A stretch of DNA of 64,000 bases, from assembly GCA_023362775.1 (NCBI GenBank), contig JALMGJ010000014.1, forward strand, positions 4,701,001 through 4,765,000, read 5' to 3'. A program made the translations under genes and the position numbers. Below are positions 55,685 through 64,000 of the stretch, in pieces (position 1 is the first letter of the stretch; each line of letters starts with the position of its first letter). The stretch comes from Charina bottae (Eukaryota > Chordata > Lepidosauria > Squamata > Charinaidae). The notes under the pieces are model-generated. The model saw only the letters and a program-made list of their open reading frames with translations. It ran no database searches and was not told the DNA's origin.

Positions 55685-55770
<86 letters not shown>
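55685..55770. repeat. Compound (TG)n-(AG)n microsatellite
   Basis: 18 TG units (55685-55720) joined to about 25 AG units. The TG half can adopt Z-DNA. Confidence 0.97.
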
Positions 55771-55778
<8 letters not shown>

Positions 55779-55799
55779 AGTTCTGTGCCTGATCTTCAA

Positions 55800-57320
55800 A
55801 GGAGAACTGGGGAGAAAACCCAGCAAATCTTAGCAGCCGAAACCTGGAGACTTTCATTGAATCTGAGAACATACAGCCAACATAAGTTAACCCTTCCAGA
55901 AACCTCTTCATAGGATGGGGGATGACGATCACTCTGCATAATGGGATTGACAAGGAAAAGTCTTGCATAGCTTGTCCCAAACAGCAGGTCAGGGTGGATA
56001 CTCAGTCCTCTCCAGGAATTGTAAGAGAGTCAGTGCAGGATAGGGAGCAAAATCTGAGTCTGATGTGAGAATGACCCAAGGCTCACCATGTCAATAACTG
56101 AGATCCCGGCATCACAGCATGTCCTGGACATACATTCCCTCTATCCTCAAGCTCAGGGGAGGAAACATTCCAAACTTCTCCAGCTGGCCAAACCCATCAT
56201 ATCTACTCTCTTTAAGAACTCTGTTAGCTATAACTGAAATTTCATTTGACGTGGCTTTGCTCCTATTCCTTCTTTTCCAATCTCTGGATTTTTCTTTACG
56301 GTACAGATGTTCTTTTTTTTTAAAAAAAGATCTGCTGCTGCCAAATCTGATTATCCTGTACATTGCAGCTGGCTTCTTAAGTGGTACCTTCTTGCTCCCA
56401 ACTGTGACAGGGCTTTGCATGACAGATCACAAGTTGCTGTCTTGCAGCCCAATAGGACAACAGACTTGTGAAAATGGCCACAAGGTTATAAGGTAGAATA
56501 TTTTCTTCTATAGATCACAGAAAATCACTTTTGCTCTGGGACAGGAAGTTTCCTCTCAGGATCCTCATCTGTGAATAATGCAGTTTGGTTTAGAGCTTTG
56601 AGTTTCTTCACAACTTTTAGAGAATTCCCTGATAAGGAGACCCTTTCCCATCATCTCAGCTCTGCTTTATTGTCAAGCAAAGTGGAAAAGGAAGGTTTAT
56701 TAAGCGAGCTTTTTTTTTAAAGGTTGAAGAAATTGGTGGGGGAACAAGACAAGACAAGAACAATTGGTCTTATTTTTTTCTTTGGGATGAAATCATCTCC
56801 CGTGTTTTTTTAAAAAAGGACTAAATAAGGAACAGATATGGCAGGGTCATTAAAATGAAGGGTCCTTGGCTTTGAAACTTGGATGACTTTAGTATAGCTA
56901 GATAGAAAATTGAGTGAGAAAGCTGTATGTGTCTGTGAAACAGAATGGAGTTTTATTTTTAAAGTAGCAAAGGAGAAATTTTTGAAAAAAAATACAGGGA
57001 CAGTGGAAATCACATTCAGCTGGAAGAGAAGAGGGCATGGGGAGAGAGGAGAGAAGTGTGCAATGAGACCTAATTTTAATAATGGGAAGTTCTCTATCTA
57101 ATAAGGAACACTTAAAAGGAGAGTGGATTTTAATCTGACATGTTGTTGGGCTGGAGAATGTTCATTTCCCACTTTTTGATTGGTTGAAAGGAGGTGGGAA
57201 GAGGGGAACAGAAGGCAGTGGAAGATGAGGATGGGTGAGCAAAACATTGCTGATGAAGTATTTTCCTAAAGGCAACTCCAAAAAAGCAGGGGAACAGCTG
57301 GGGAAGTGTGAGTGCCATGG
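55800..57320. other. No gene seen
   Basis: Open frames of 100-125 aa at 56112-56496 lie opposite each other and show no domain. No repeat terminus. Confidence 0.45.
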
Positions 57321-57584
57321 CTGAAAGCATTCCACTAGGCATTAATGGTCAGCTAGCTGGCAGCACCAAGCCAGACTGGGCTGCTTTAGAAGGTTAACCA
57401 GAAGGTCACAGATGAATGGACTACCAAGAAAATCTCAAGACTGTGGACTAATCCTTTGCCAGCTCTTTCCGCCACAGGCCCACAGCAGGTGGCAGCATCT
57501 AGCTAACTATGATGGATCCCCCAAATGAGAAGCTGCATTGGACATGCTTAGTAATTGGAGGGGGACTACTTGGAATTCCCATGT

Positions 57585-57725
57585 CTATAAACCAGACTGG
57601 GAAGCTGAAAAAACATCCCAGAAGAAAGAAGTGACATGCCACTTCTGCATCATCACCAAGAAAAATGTATGGATGTGCCAATGAAGTCATCAGTAGTCAA
57701 GCTTGACTTGAAGGATATTTTACTT
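57585..57725 (+). mobile_element. 5S-type SINE body and tail, decayed
   Basis: ACCAGACTGGGAAGCTGAAA, GAAGTGACATGCCACTTCTG and a TCAAGCTTGACTTGAAGGAT tail match the 3' body of the 5S SINE at 62735-62962. The 5S head is missing or unrecognisable. Confidence 0.6.
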
Positions 57726-57729
57726 TTAA

Positions 57730-58470
57730 ATGTAAAAGATCAGCGAGTGCTGGTACAGATACCTTATGATTTTCTTCATGATGTTATGCCCCCCTCCAGA
57801 ACAGATCTCGTCTGAACCTCAAAAATGATCAGAACAACCATTTCAAAACGCAGAGCAATTTTTCCAGAATAGAGCATTTCAAAGTCATGTTTTGCCTACT
57901 CACAGTTCCAAGCAGCCTCGTGCTTCTTTCATGCTCTGGCTAAGCCACATGGGTGGTGAGAAACCTTCATTAATCATTTAATTTGTACCTCCGTTTGCTT
58001 CCTAGTAGCCCTTTTTGATTTCAGGCAGAAAGCAATAAACTGTTGATGTCCCCCAAATAGATTCTTTGGGTAAAGCATTTTGGAGCTCCTCCAGTCCCAC
58101 TCTCAGCATCTTAATGAAATATTTGTTGGTGATAAACTGGGAGGGCAAAGCCTTGCTGGCCTGCCTCTGTGAAGCTCATCTTCTGATAAAATATACCCCT
58201 TTTATTTCTTATCTTGCCCACATCACAATGGCATGTCTATTCTCTATGAATATAGCATTAAGGAGGTGTTAAAAACAGTATTTATGCAAAGCCAGAGACA
58301 CATAAGTGCAGATTTGCCTGCTTCCCCCCAATCTGCAATCATCAAGTAAACAAGTATCTTGAGTAAAGCAGAAAGCAGGTGGCAAAATGTGGAGATAGGT
58401 AGCTGCAAGTGACTGTGTAGAGAATTCTGGACATATTCCCCCTTTCCCAGAACAATGTAAGGTTGAGAAG
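57730..58470. other. No gene seen
   Basis: Unassigned spacer. Confidence 0.4.
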
Positions 58471-58482
58471 AATTCTCTACAG

Positions 58483-58752
58483 CAGGGCTTTCCAAAGTTT
58501 TCCTGCGGCGACACACTAACCGCCGTTGGTGTGTCGCCGCGGGAAAACCCGGAAGTGCCGCCGTTGTGGCAGCACGCAAAAACCCGGAAGCGCTGCTGCC
58601 GCTTTCGGTCTCTGCACGCTGCCGTTGGTGTGTCGCTGCGGGAAAACCCAGAAGCGCTGATGGTGATCAGTGCTTCCGGGTTGTGTGGCGACACACCAGA
58701 CTGTGTGTGGCAACACACTTTTGTGTCGCGACACACAGTTTGGAAAGCTCTG
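58483..58752. mobile_element. hAT MITE, full length with perfect 8-bp TSD
   Basis: 270 bp. Termini are CAGGGCTTTCCAAAGTTTTC and AGTTTGGAAAGCTCTG. Target duplications CTCTACAG lie at 58475-58482 and 58753-58760. The interior holds two units of GCCGTTGGTGTGTCG/GGGAAAACCCGGAAG type about 100 bp apart and an inverted partner at 58666-58698. Many CpGs remain intact, suggesting a younger insertion than its relative at 9956-10227. The frames 58269-58736 are shadows. Confidence 0.94.
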
Positions 58753-59055
58753 CTCTACAGTTAGTAGCTGAAAGGCTATTTTGAAATGGGAGAGTTTCTT
58801 GGTGCCAGGGAGGGTTCAGCTCCCCCTTTTTGAACTGTGCTCCAAAAGCAATTGCTTTTAGATAACATGGTAAGTGGTGGGGAGTCATAGATGGAGCTTG
58901 GGAATTTGTTTAGAGCACCCTATCTTCCCTCTGCAAATAATTGGAACACAGAGCCCTACTTCCCAAAACTCTTGAGATTTCCTGACCCAACTTCTCCGAA
59001 TATTTCTCTTGTTTCTAGGTTGGCAATGGAAAGAGTCAGGACTTTTCCTGTAAGG

Positions 59056-59260
59056 CAGGGGTCCCCAACCTTTTTGGCGCCAGGGATCGGTTTCAAAAGA
59101 TTATTTTTCTGCAAACCGGGGGGACGGGGTTTCCGGGATTTCCGTGGACCAGTGGGGTTTGCAGGTGGGAGCCAATCATGCAGAAGGGGGCAGGGTTTGC
59201 AGGCGGGAGCCCCGCAGCCCAGTTCCTAACAGGCTGCGGCCCACAGGTTGGGGACCCCTG
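59056..59260. mobile_element. hAT MITE with perfect 8-bp TSD
   Basis: 205 bp. Starts CAGGGGTCCCCAACCTTTTT and ends GGTTGGGGACCCCTG. Target duplications CTGTAAGG lie at 59048-59055 and 59261-59268. The termini match the 13814 family, but the interior instead carries two GGGTTTGCAGG(C/T)GGGAGCC units of the 40-bp module. Confidence 0.94.
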
Positions 59261-59341
59261 CTGTAAGGCACATAATTTGGTTTAAAGTCCCCACTTCCTA
59301 AACTCAGTTTTCTTGAAGTAGAAGATCATCGGAGATTTGAG

Positions 59342-59662
59342 TAGGCTGACCATACATCCCGTTTTGAATGGGACAGTCCCATTTTTTAAGCATTTTTCAA
59401 CCGTCCCGTCGTTTTCATAAAAATCTCAATTTTGTCCCTTTTTTCAAACCCAGAGGGAATGGCGCGGAAGGAGGATCCAAGCTGGAACGCAGACTGGGGG
59501 CAGGGTTTGCAGGCAGGAGCCAATCACACGGACTGGGGGCGCAGCTTGCAGATGGGAGCCAATCTCGCAGACCGGGGGGCGGGGACCCCTGTCTTTTTCA
59601 TGAATACGGAATATTACATAAGACCCCGTCCCATTTTGCCATCCTGAAATATGGTCAGCCTA
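59342..59662. mobile_element. DNA transposon with 13-bp perfect TIRs
   Basis: Termini are TAGGCTGACCATA and TATGGTCAGCCTA. Inside, a ~70-bp left section (CATCCCGTTTTGAATGGGAC...) precedes two units of the 40-bp CCAAT module at 59480-59583 and a right section with ATGAATACGGAATATTACAT. No matching 8-bp flanks exist. Only a TA could be shared, so the superfamily is undecided. The frames at 59368-59673 are shadows. Confidence 0.8.
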
Positions 59663-59669
59663 GGTATCT

Positions 59670-60820
59670 TTGAGGTATCTTTGGCCTCATCCTTGTCACC
59701 CCCTAACTTGCTCACATTTTTCAGTGAGGTGACTTCATCGCATTCTCTTCATCTCATCCCCAGCTTCAAGTAGTCATTTGAAAGAGCTCTGGACCTGAGT
59801 CTAAACAAGTAAACTCATGAGAGGTCTTTTTACAGAGTGCTAATCCTGTCCTGCACAGAAGATCAATGGAAACCAGGAAAGAGTTCCACATCCTGACAGC
59901 TGTATGTTTCTAGTTGTGTCACAAATGAATGCCTCACAGTTCATCTGCTGCTTCTGCTGAGTTTTGTATGGCCATATTATATTTGTTGTTGATTTTATTA
60001 TGGTGGGGGGTGTTCACTACCTCCCCTTCACCCCATGGTCCTCTTCTCATCTCTTAGCCAGACTGAGGGGATACAGGATCAGAGGAGAGGTATAGAGTGC
60101 AGTGCCCGGAGTGCTTCTTGCAACCTCTCCCCCCATACCTGTGGCTTGTTAATCAGGCTACTTCTGACCATGGTCTACCACTCTGTTGAGCTCCCTCCTG
60201 ATTTACTCTACACTGCTCCTCCATGCCTTCTACAATCTGACAGCTGGACTATATTGGGCGTGAATTTGGTGCTCTTTAGAAAGAGCATTAAACCCACTCA
60301 TCAAAGCACCTACTTCTACTTGCTAAGCCCAACCCCATCACATATTAAGGATAGCAATTGGTGGTTGGTTTTCCCATCAGCAGGCAATGCTCTTTGGGAG
60401 GGGAAATCAAGGCAGGGGAATCCACCAATCATGTTCCTTAACTCGGCCTGCATTAAAACTGTCCTGATACCACTGACAATATTGATTTTATTACTGAGGC
60501 AGAATAAAGCTTGGCTACTGGGCAACAAATTTCATGCCAGCATATTTTTCTACTGGTCAAGAACTTGAATGGAGCCCTCTGGCTGTTGTTCTTTTTTAGT
60601 TCTTGTTATGTGTGTATGTGAAATCAGCATAACAGGGTGTGTGTCATACCTGGAAGGGTTTTTGAAACATGTGCCCAATGGCATTTCAGTACAGGGGATG
60701 GAGGGGAGTGACCTGCCACTCTTTCAGGCCTTTTGCGAAGAACAGAATCATCAGTTCAAAAGCAAGAAAGAACCAAGCATGCATACATGCAAAAGTTGAA
60801 CGATAAACTGGATAGGTTTT
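59670..60820. other. No gene recognised; longest non-repeat frame 177 aa
   Basis: An uninterrupted frame on the plus strand (60035-60568, 177 aa) has no repeat origin that I recognise and no known domain. Its composition (Ser, Leu, Pro rich, Cys scattered) is compatible with chance. I see no splice or start context to promote it to a gene. Confidence 0.3.
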
Positions 60821-60829
60821 ACTTTAAAA

Positions 60830-61000
60830 CTTTGATGAGGAAAAGAAAAATTAATCCAGACGCTGGCCTGATTAAAATGAAATCTTTCTTTTCATGATCT
60901 GCTGGAGCTGGACAGGCAAAACAGATTTGCTAAGATGACAGTGGGAGGCCCCTTATATTTAATTGCTTCCAGCTTGACTATGTGGTTAAAAATATAAAAC
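60830..61000. other. Candidate conserved noncoding element
   Basis: Contains AAAAATTAATCCAGACGCTG, GATTAAAATGAAATC and TATATTTAATTGCTTCC without repeat signatures. Texture evidence only. Confidence 0.25.
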
Positions 61001-61114
61001 TGAAAACAGGCATTCAAGAGCTCCTATGGAGGCAAGACCAGAGGAACAAATCGAGTGTAGCTGTAGTTACAGCTGCCTGTGCTAAATGGGCTCTGCAGTG
61101 CCTAATGGGGTTGT

Positions 61115-61183
61115 CCTTCCTTCCTTCCTTCCTTCCTTCCTTCCTTCCTTCCTTCCTTCCTTCCTTCCTTCCTTCCTTCCTTC

Positions 61184-61220
<37 letters not shown>
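61115..61220. repeat. Compound (TTCC)n-(TTTC)n microsatellite
   Basis: TTCC tract to 61185 changing to TTTC to 61220, pure on both sides. Confidence 0.97.
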
Positions 61221-61221
<1 letters not shown>

Positions 61222-61429
61222 CCTCTGCGACCAAAGGAAATGTACTTTGTTGGCCTTTCTTCGGGGAGGGATAGGGCAGGGGACAGTCTCCTGTCTCCCA
61301 AATATCACTCTGTCCCTTCCCATCTAGCTATGTGCACCATCGGAAAGTGCTCAACTGTTCTGCTGCAAGGAACCAAGCAGTGCTTAAGATGTTGACTGAG
61401 GGGATGGAGGTTGTAGTCTGTCTTCCACT

Positions 61430-61622
61430 GTGACAGCTCATTGGAGGACTTTGAGCTGGTCACTCTCTCTTAGGTAACCTCCCTTGAAGGGCTGTTGTGG
61501 TGGGGGGGAGGGAGGGGAGAAGAAGGAAGGAAGGAGGAGAGAAAGAAGGAAGGGAGGGAGGAGGGAGGATATGCTGCTAGAGCTCCTGGAGGAAAGATGG
61601 AATATAAATAAATAAACAAGAA
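61430..61622 (+). mobile_element. Sauria/L2-type SINE 3' fragment with GA-rich expansion
   Basis: TTTGAGCTGGTCACTCTCTC, GGGCTGTTGTGG and, after a purine-rich expansion (61503-61570), GAAAGATGGAATATAAATAA match the SINE/L2-tail layout. The middle is disrupted. Confidence 0.5.
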
Positions 61623-61649
61623 GCTAGTTGTGATGTGAATGAGTCTCTC

Positions 61650-62280
61650 AATCTTAGTCTCTTATTTTTCCAACCTCAAGGTTGTTCAGTCCCATTTACA
61701 TATCATTCTCAGTCTGTGCATTTTTAAAAAGCACCGTTGAAAATGTCCCTGTGTTCTTATGTTCCTTTCTCTTAGTACGTGTCAGGCTCAGCCCAAGAGT
61801 CAGTCCATTCAAACTCCATTTCTTTATTTGCTCACACCGTGTAGACAGAATCTTGCCAGACTGAAGCTACTCTACCTAACCTAAGGGGAAATAACTGGGA
61901 GACTCTGGGGCAGGGCTAGCCTGAACCTCTTCCTTTTCCCACCATTGCCTCCAGGACTGTGCCTCCGCTTATCTCCTCCACCTCCTTGGAATGTGCTCCC
62001 TTCTTCCTGAGAACCAGCGGCACCTCCGAAACCCACCACATCACCCCCCCCTCCACAGACACATTCCATAACATCACGCCTATTTTCGTATGCGATTTTT
62101 CTAGCATGTGCATTTGTGCAAGCTGCCGATAGCAAGTCCGTGTATGGTGAATAGTTCCCTCCTTTTTTTTTCTTTTCATTTTTCTGTTCTTTCCTGTTCT
62201 TGAAGTGTGCATTGCAAACCCTGTGGGGGTGGATAAAGTCAACGAAGCTCCCTGAGGAGCACCAATTTGTTGGTTGCAAT
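61650..62280. other. No gene recognised
   Basis: Minus-strand frames of 132 and 108 aa (61881-62279) overlap and are G/K-rich with no domain. Confidence 0.4.
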
Positions 62281-62289
62281 TATATTTTT

Positions 62290-62720
62290 TGTTACTTGCA
62301 AATGAAATGTGAAAAGAGAAAGAAAATCACAATTAAACCCGTATTAATAGAAACAGATTAGCATAGCCATAGGGATGAAGGAGCAAGCAAGTACGTTTGT
62401 GCAAGGCCCGATGCTGCAAGGCACTGAGGGCAATTTCAGAACCGTCTTCCATCTTCGGAAGGGATTCTATGCTGGGCAACATCAGACTTCAATTTGCAAA
62501 ACATCAAAGCCATCATTCTGTTAATCCATCAATTATCAACGCTTACGCCGGCCAATGGGTAAATGAAAAGCAGGGGCTGTGTACCAATTAATATTATTAG
62601 GATCCCTGAAATTAAAGACAACATGCCTAGTTCCTTTAAACATCTTGAAAAATTGCCAAAGCCAGGACAAATGGAATGTGAAGCCCTGCATGGGGTCATT
62701 TCAAATATATTTAGGTGCAT
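62290..62720. other. Candidate conserved noncoding element
   Basis: The longest repeat-free, high-complexity block near the right end. It has AATTAAACCCGTATTAATAG, TTCTGTTAATCCATCAATTA and CCAATTAATATTATTAGG homeodomain-like clusters, alternating with GC-balanced stretches (GCTTACGCCGGCCAATGGG). My best conserved-noncoding candidate, still only inferred. Confidence 0.35.
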
Positions 62721-62734
62721 GGTCCTAGCAGCTG

Positions 62735-62962
62735 GCGACACCTAGATGACCTTGGTTGATTTTGAAAATCGAATCTGGTTAGAACTTGGATGGGAGACCA
62801 AGATGAAATCCCAGGGTGGTAGGCCAGACTGGGAAGTTTAAAAAAGAAGCAAGGAAGCATTTCAAAGGGGGTGCTAATATGTCAGTGTTACTGCTGAGAA
62901 AACAACATGGATGTTACCATATAGTGAAAGGCAATCAAGCTTGAGTTTAAAGAGGCTTCATT
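62735..62962 (+). mobile_element. 5S rRNA-derived SINE
   Basis: CTGGTTAGAACTTGGATGGG followed by AGACCAAGATGAAATCCCAG matches the 3' half of 5S rRNA (GGTTAGTACTTGGATGGGAGACC region). The body GCCAGACTGGGAAGTTTAAA and a tail GGCAATCAAGCTTGAGT follow. Best preserved 5S SINE in the window. Confidence 0.75.
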
Positions 62963-62966
62963 ATTA

Positions 62967-63185
62967 TTAGATTCATATCCTACCTTTACAGAATTTTGTA
63001 CAACTCAAGGCAGCATACATAAAGCCCCTGCTTATTTTTCTCACAACAACCCTTTGAAGTGGGTTTAGCTGAGAGAGAGTGATTGGCCCAAAATCACCCA
63101 GCTGGCTTCGATGTCTAAGGCAAGGCTAGAATTCACAATCTCCTAGTTTTGAGCCTGGCATCTTAACCCTGACACCAAACTGGCT
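62967..63185 (-). mobile_element. Sauria/L2-type SINE, antisense
   Basis: Minus strand: GCCAGTTTGGTGTCAGGGTT head, a degenerate B-box, GTGATTTTGGGCCAATCACT body and CTGCCTTGAGTTGTACAAAA, GGTAGGATATGAATC tail. Decayed. Confidence 0.7.
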
Positions 63186-63289
63186 GTCTTTATTTTATTG
63201 TGGGAAAACAGCCATGTATCTGGATGGTTTTAGGCATGTTGGTATTCTCCGCTGAAATGATGGAAATGATGCACAAAAGTGATCTGGGT

Positions 63290-63395
63290 ATTTTATTTAT
63301 TTTATTTATAATTTGATTTATATCACTGCCCCATCTCCCCCAAAGGGGACTCATTCCCATTCCACATTCCAGAAGGCAGCATACAAGGCTGAAAA
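63290..63395 (-). mobile_element. L2-type LINE 3' tail, antisense
   Basis: TATTTTATTTATTTTATTTA, TTGATTTATATCACTGCCCC and TCTCCCCCAAAGGGGACTCA form the antisense L2 terminus. Confidence 0.65.
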
Positions 63396-63447
63396 GAGCC
63401 AGCAAAATATCCTCCAGTTTAACCAGGACTAATCATTCAAAAGAGAG

Positions 63448-63676
63448 CAAGTTCAGTGTAGTGGTGAAGAAACCAGGCTAGAAACTGGGAGACCCTGAGT
63501 TCTAGTCCCATCTTAGGCACAAAGCCAGCTGGGTGACCTTGGGCCAGTCACTCTCTCTCAGTTCTAGGAAGGAGGCAATGGCAAACCACTTCTGAAAAAC
63601 CTTGCCAAGAAAACTGCAGGGACTCGTCCAGGCAGTCTCTGAGAATTGGACACGATTGCATGGATTAAAAAAAAAG
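63448..63676 (+). mobile_element. Sauria-type SINE with RTE-like tail
   Basis: Head CAAGTTCAGTGTAGTGGTGA, B-box GAGTTCTAGTCC, body GTGACCTTGGGCCAGTCACT and CCAAGAAAACTGCAGGGACT, tail GAATTGGACACGATTGCAT and poly(A). Flanking CATTCAAAAGAGAG (63434-63447) and CATTCAAAAGTGAG (63677-63690) form a target duplication with one mismatch. Confidence 0.92.
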
Positions 63677-63810
63677 CATTCAAAAGTGAGTTCAGCTGTT
63701 TGAGGGGAGAGAAAGGACAGCCCTCTGTACAGTCTGTCTGGGTCCCAACTGTGTTTTGCTAGTCCTCTTCCACCAAAGCCATTTTAATTTGGTTTTACCA
63801 TGGCCTAGAT

Positions 63811-63880
63811 GAGTGGCTGGCTGGGGAATTCTGGGAGCTGAAGTCCACACATCTCAAAGTTGCCAAGGTTGAGAAACACT
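63811..63880. mobile_element. Small palindromic hAT-like MITE
   Basis: Core GGGGAATTCTGGGAGCTGAA and right end AAGGTTGAGAAACACTG. Right flank ACTTAGAT and left flank GCCTAGAT agree at six of eight bases, a possible decayed duplication. Confidence 0.6.
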
Positions 63881-64000
63881 GACTTAGATGGAAGAAGAAC
63901 CAGTGTCTTTCCATCAGCCTGGTTGGGACCAATTGCCATGTCACAAAATTCATTTCCATCTGGAATCAGAACATTCTCTCTCAATCCATACAGTAGAAGT

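Noticed and set aside
58269..58736. 155-aa minus-strand frame
   Set aside because: It lies mostly within the 58483-58752 hAT MITE and its internal repeats.
60035..60568. 177-aa frame on the plus strand
   Set aside because: No recognised domain, codon pattern or splice context. Such lengths occur by chance in 64 kb. It should be kept in mind only if transcripts map there.
61014..61323. Lys/Glu/Gly/Arg-rich frames
   Set aside because: Translations of the TTCC/TTTC microsatellite.
62735..62830. 5S rRNA similarity
   Set aside because: Only part of 5S is kept and it is fused to a SINE body and tail, so I do not call an rRNA gene.

Overview
The window reads as intergenic or intronic nuclear DNA from a squamate reptile (lizard or snake). 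The main clue is its mix of interspersed repeats. It holds tRNA-headed SINEs of the Sauria type with either RTE/Bov-B or L2 tails, SINEs with a 5S rRNA-like head and an RTE-type tail, Bov-B, L2, CR1 and R4-type LINE fragments, many hAT MITEs, and dense simple repeats. I found no host protein-coding exon, no functional tRNA or rRNA gene and no CRISPR array. Every long open frame I inspected is explained by a transposon, a SINE, a microsatellite, or chance, apart from a few that I do not recognise. Family names come from remembered features of each family, not from a database search.

Layout. 1-10 kb: a hAT MITE cut by the window edge, a candidate conserved noncoding block (520-860), L2 tails, an antisense 5S SINE, several microsatellites, and a tRNA SINE at 7985-8307. 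9.9-24 kb: hAT MITEs with 8-bp target duplications (9956, 13814, 19931), L2 3' tails, Sauria SINEs, long AAGG, TCC and CT repeats, a CR1 fragment and a full-length tRNA SINE (22898). 24-31 kb: two fold-back insertions (24155, 30528) with 12-13-bp target duplications, a CpG-rich promoter-like patch (24375-24560), and a cluster of Bov-B LINE remains (25.8-28.7 kb), including one degenerate reverse transcriptase that has lost catalytic residues.

31-50 kb: a 5S SINE, an R4-type LINE 3' end with a restriction-like endonuclease (33.1-33.7 kb), another hAT MITE (37795), the best preserved L2 reverse-transcriptase C-terminus (38936-39718), a 40-bp CCAAT-containing tandem repeat (41711-41914), a small hAT MITE (42232), a CpG-rich unexplained block behind a perfect 16-bp hairpin (42831-43240), L2 and SINE insertions, and a further Bov-B 3' end (47.5-48.0 kb). 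50-64 kb: a chimeric double SINE (50062), a second R4 fragment (52.8-53.5 kb), a Penelope-like terminal fragment, hAT MITEs (58483, 59056), a 13-bp TIR transposon (59342), 5S and Sauria SINEs, and a candidate conserved block (62290-62720).

These parts do not form a pathway. They are parasites and their carriers: Bov-B and L2 machinery would have moved SINEs that share their tails, and an unseen hAT transposase would have moved the MITEs. The most unusual items are the fold-back elements with a hammerhead-like CTGAnGA/stem/GAAAC core, the 40-bp module shared by otherwise different TIR transposons, the hAT MITE that resembles a mammalian family, the chimeric SINE, and the two CpG-rich patches.
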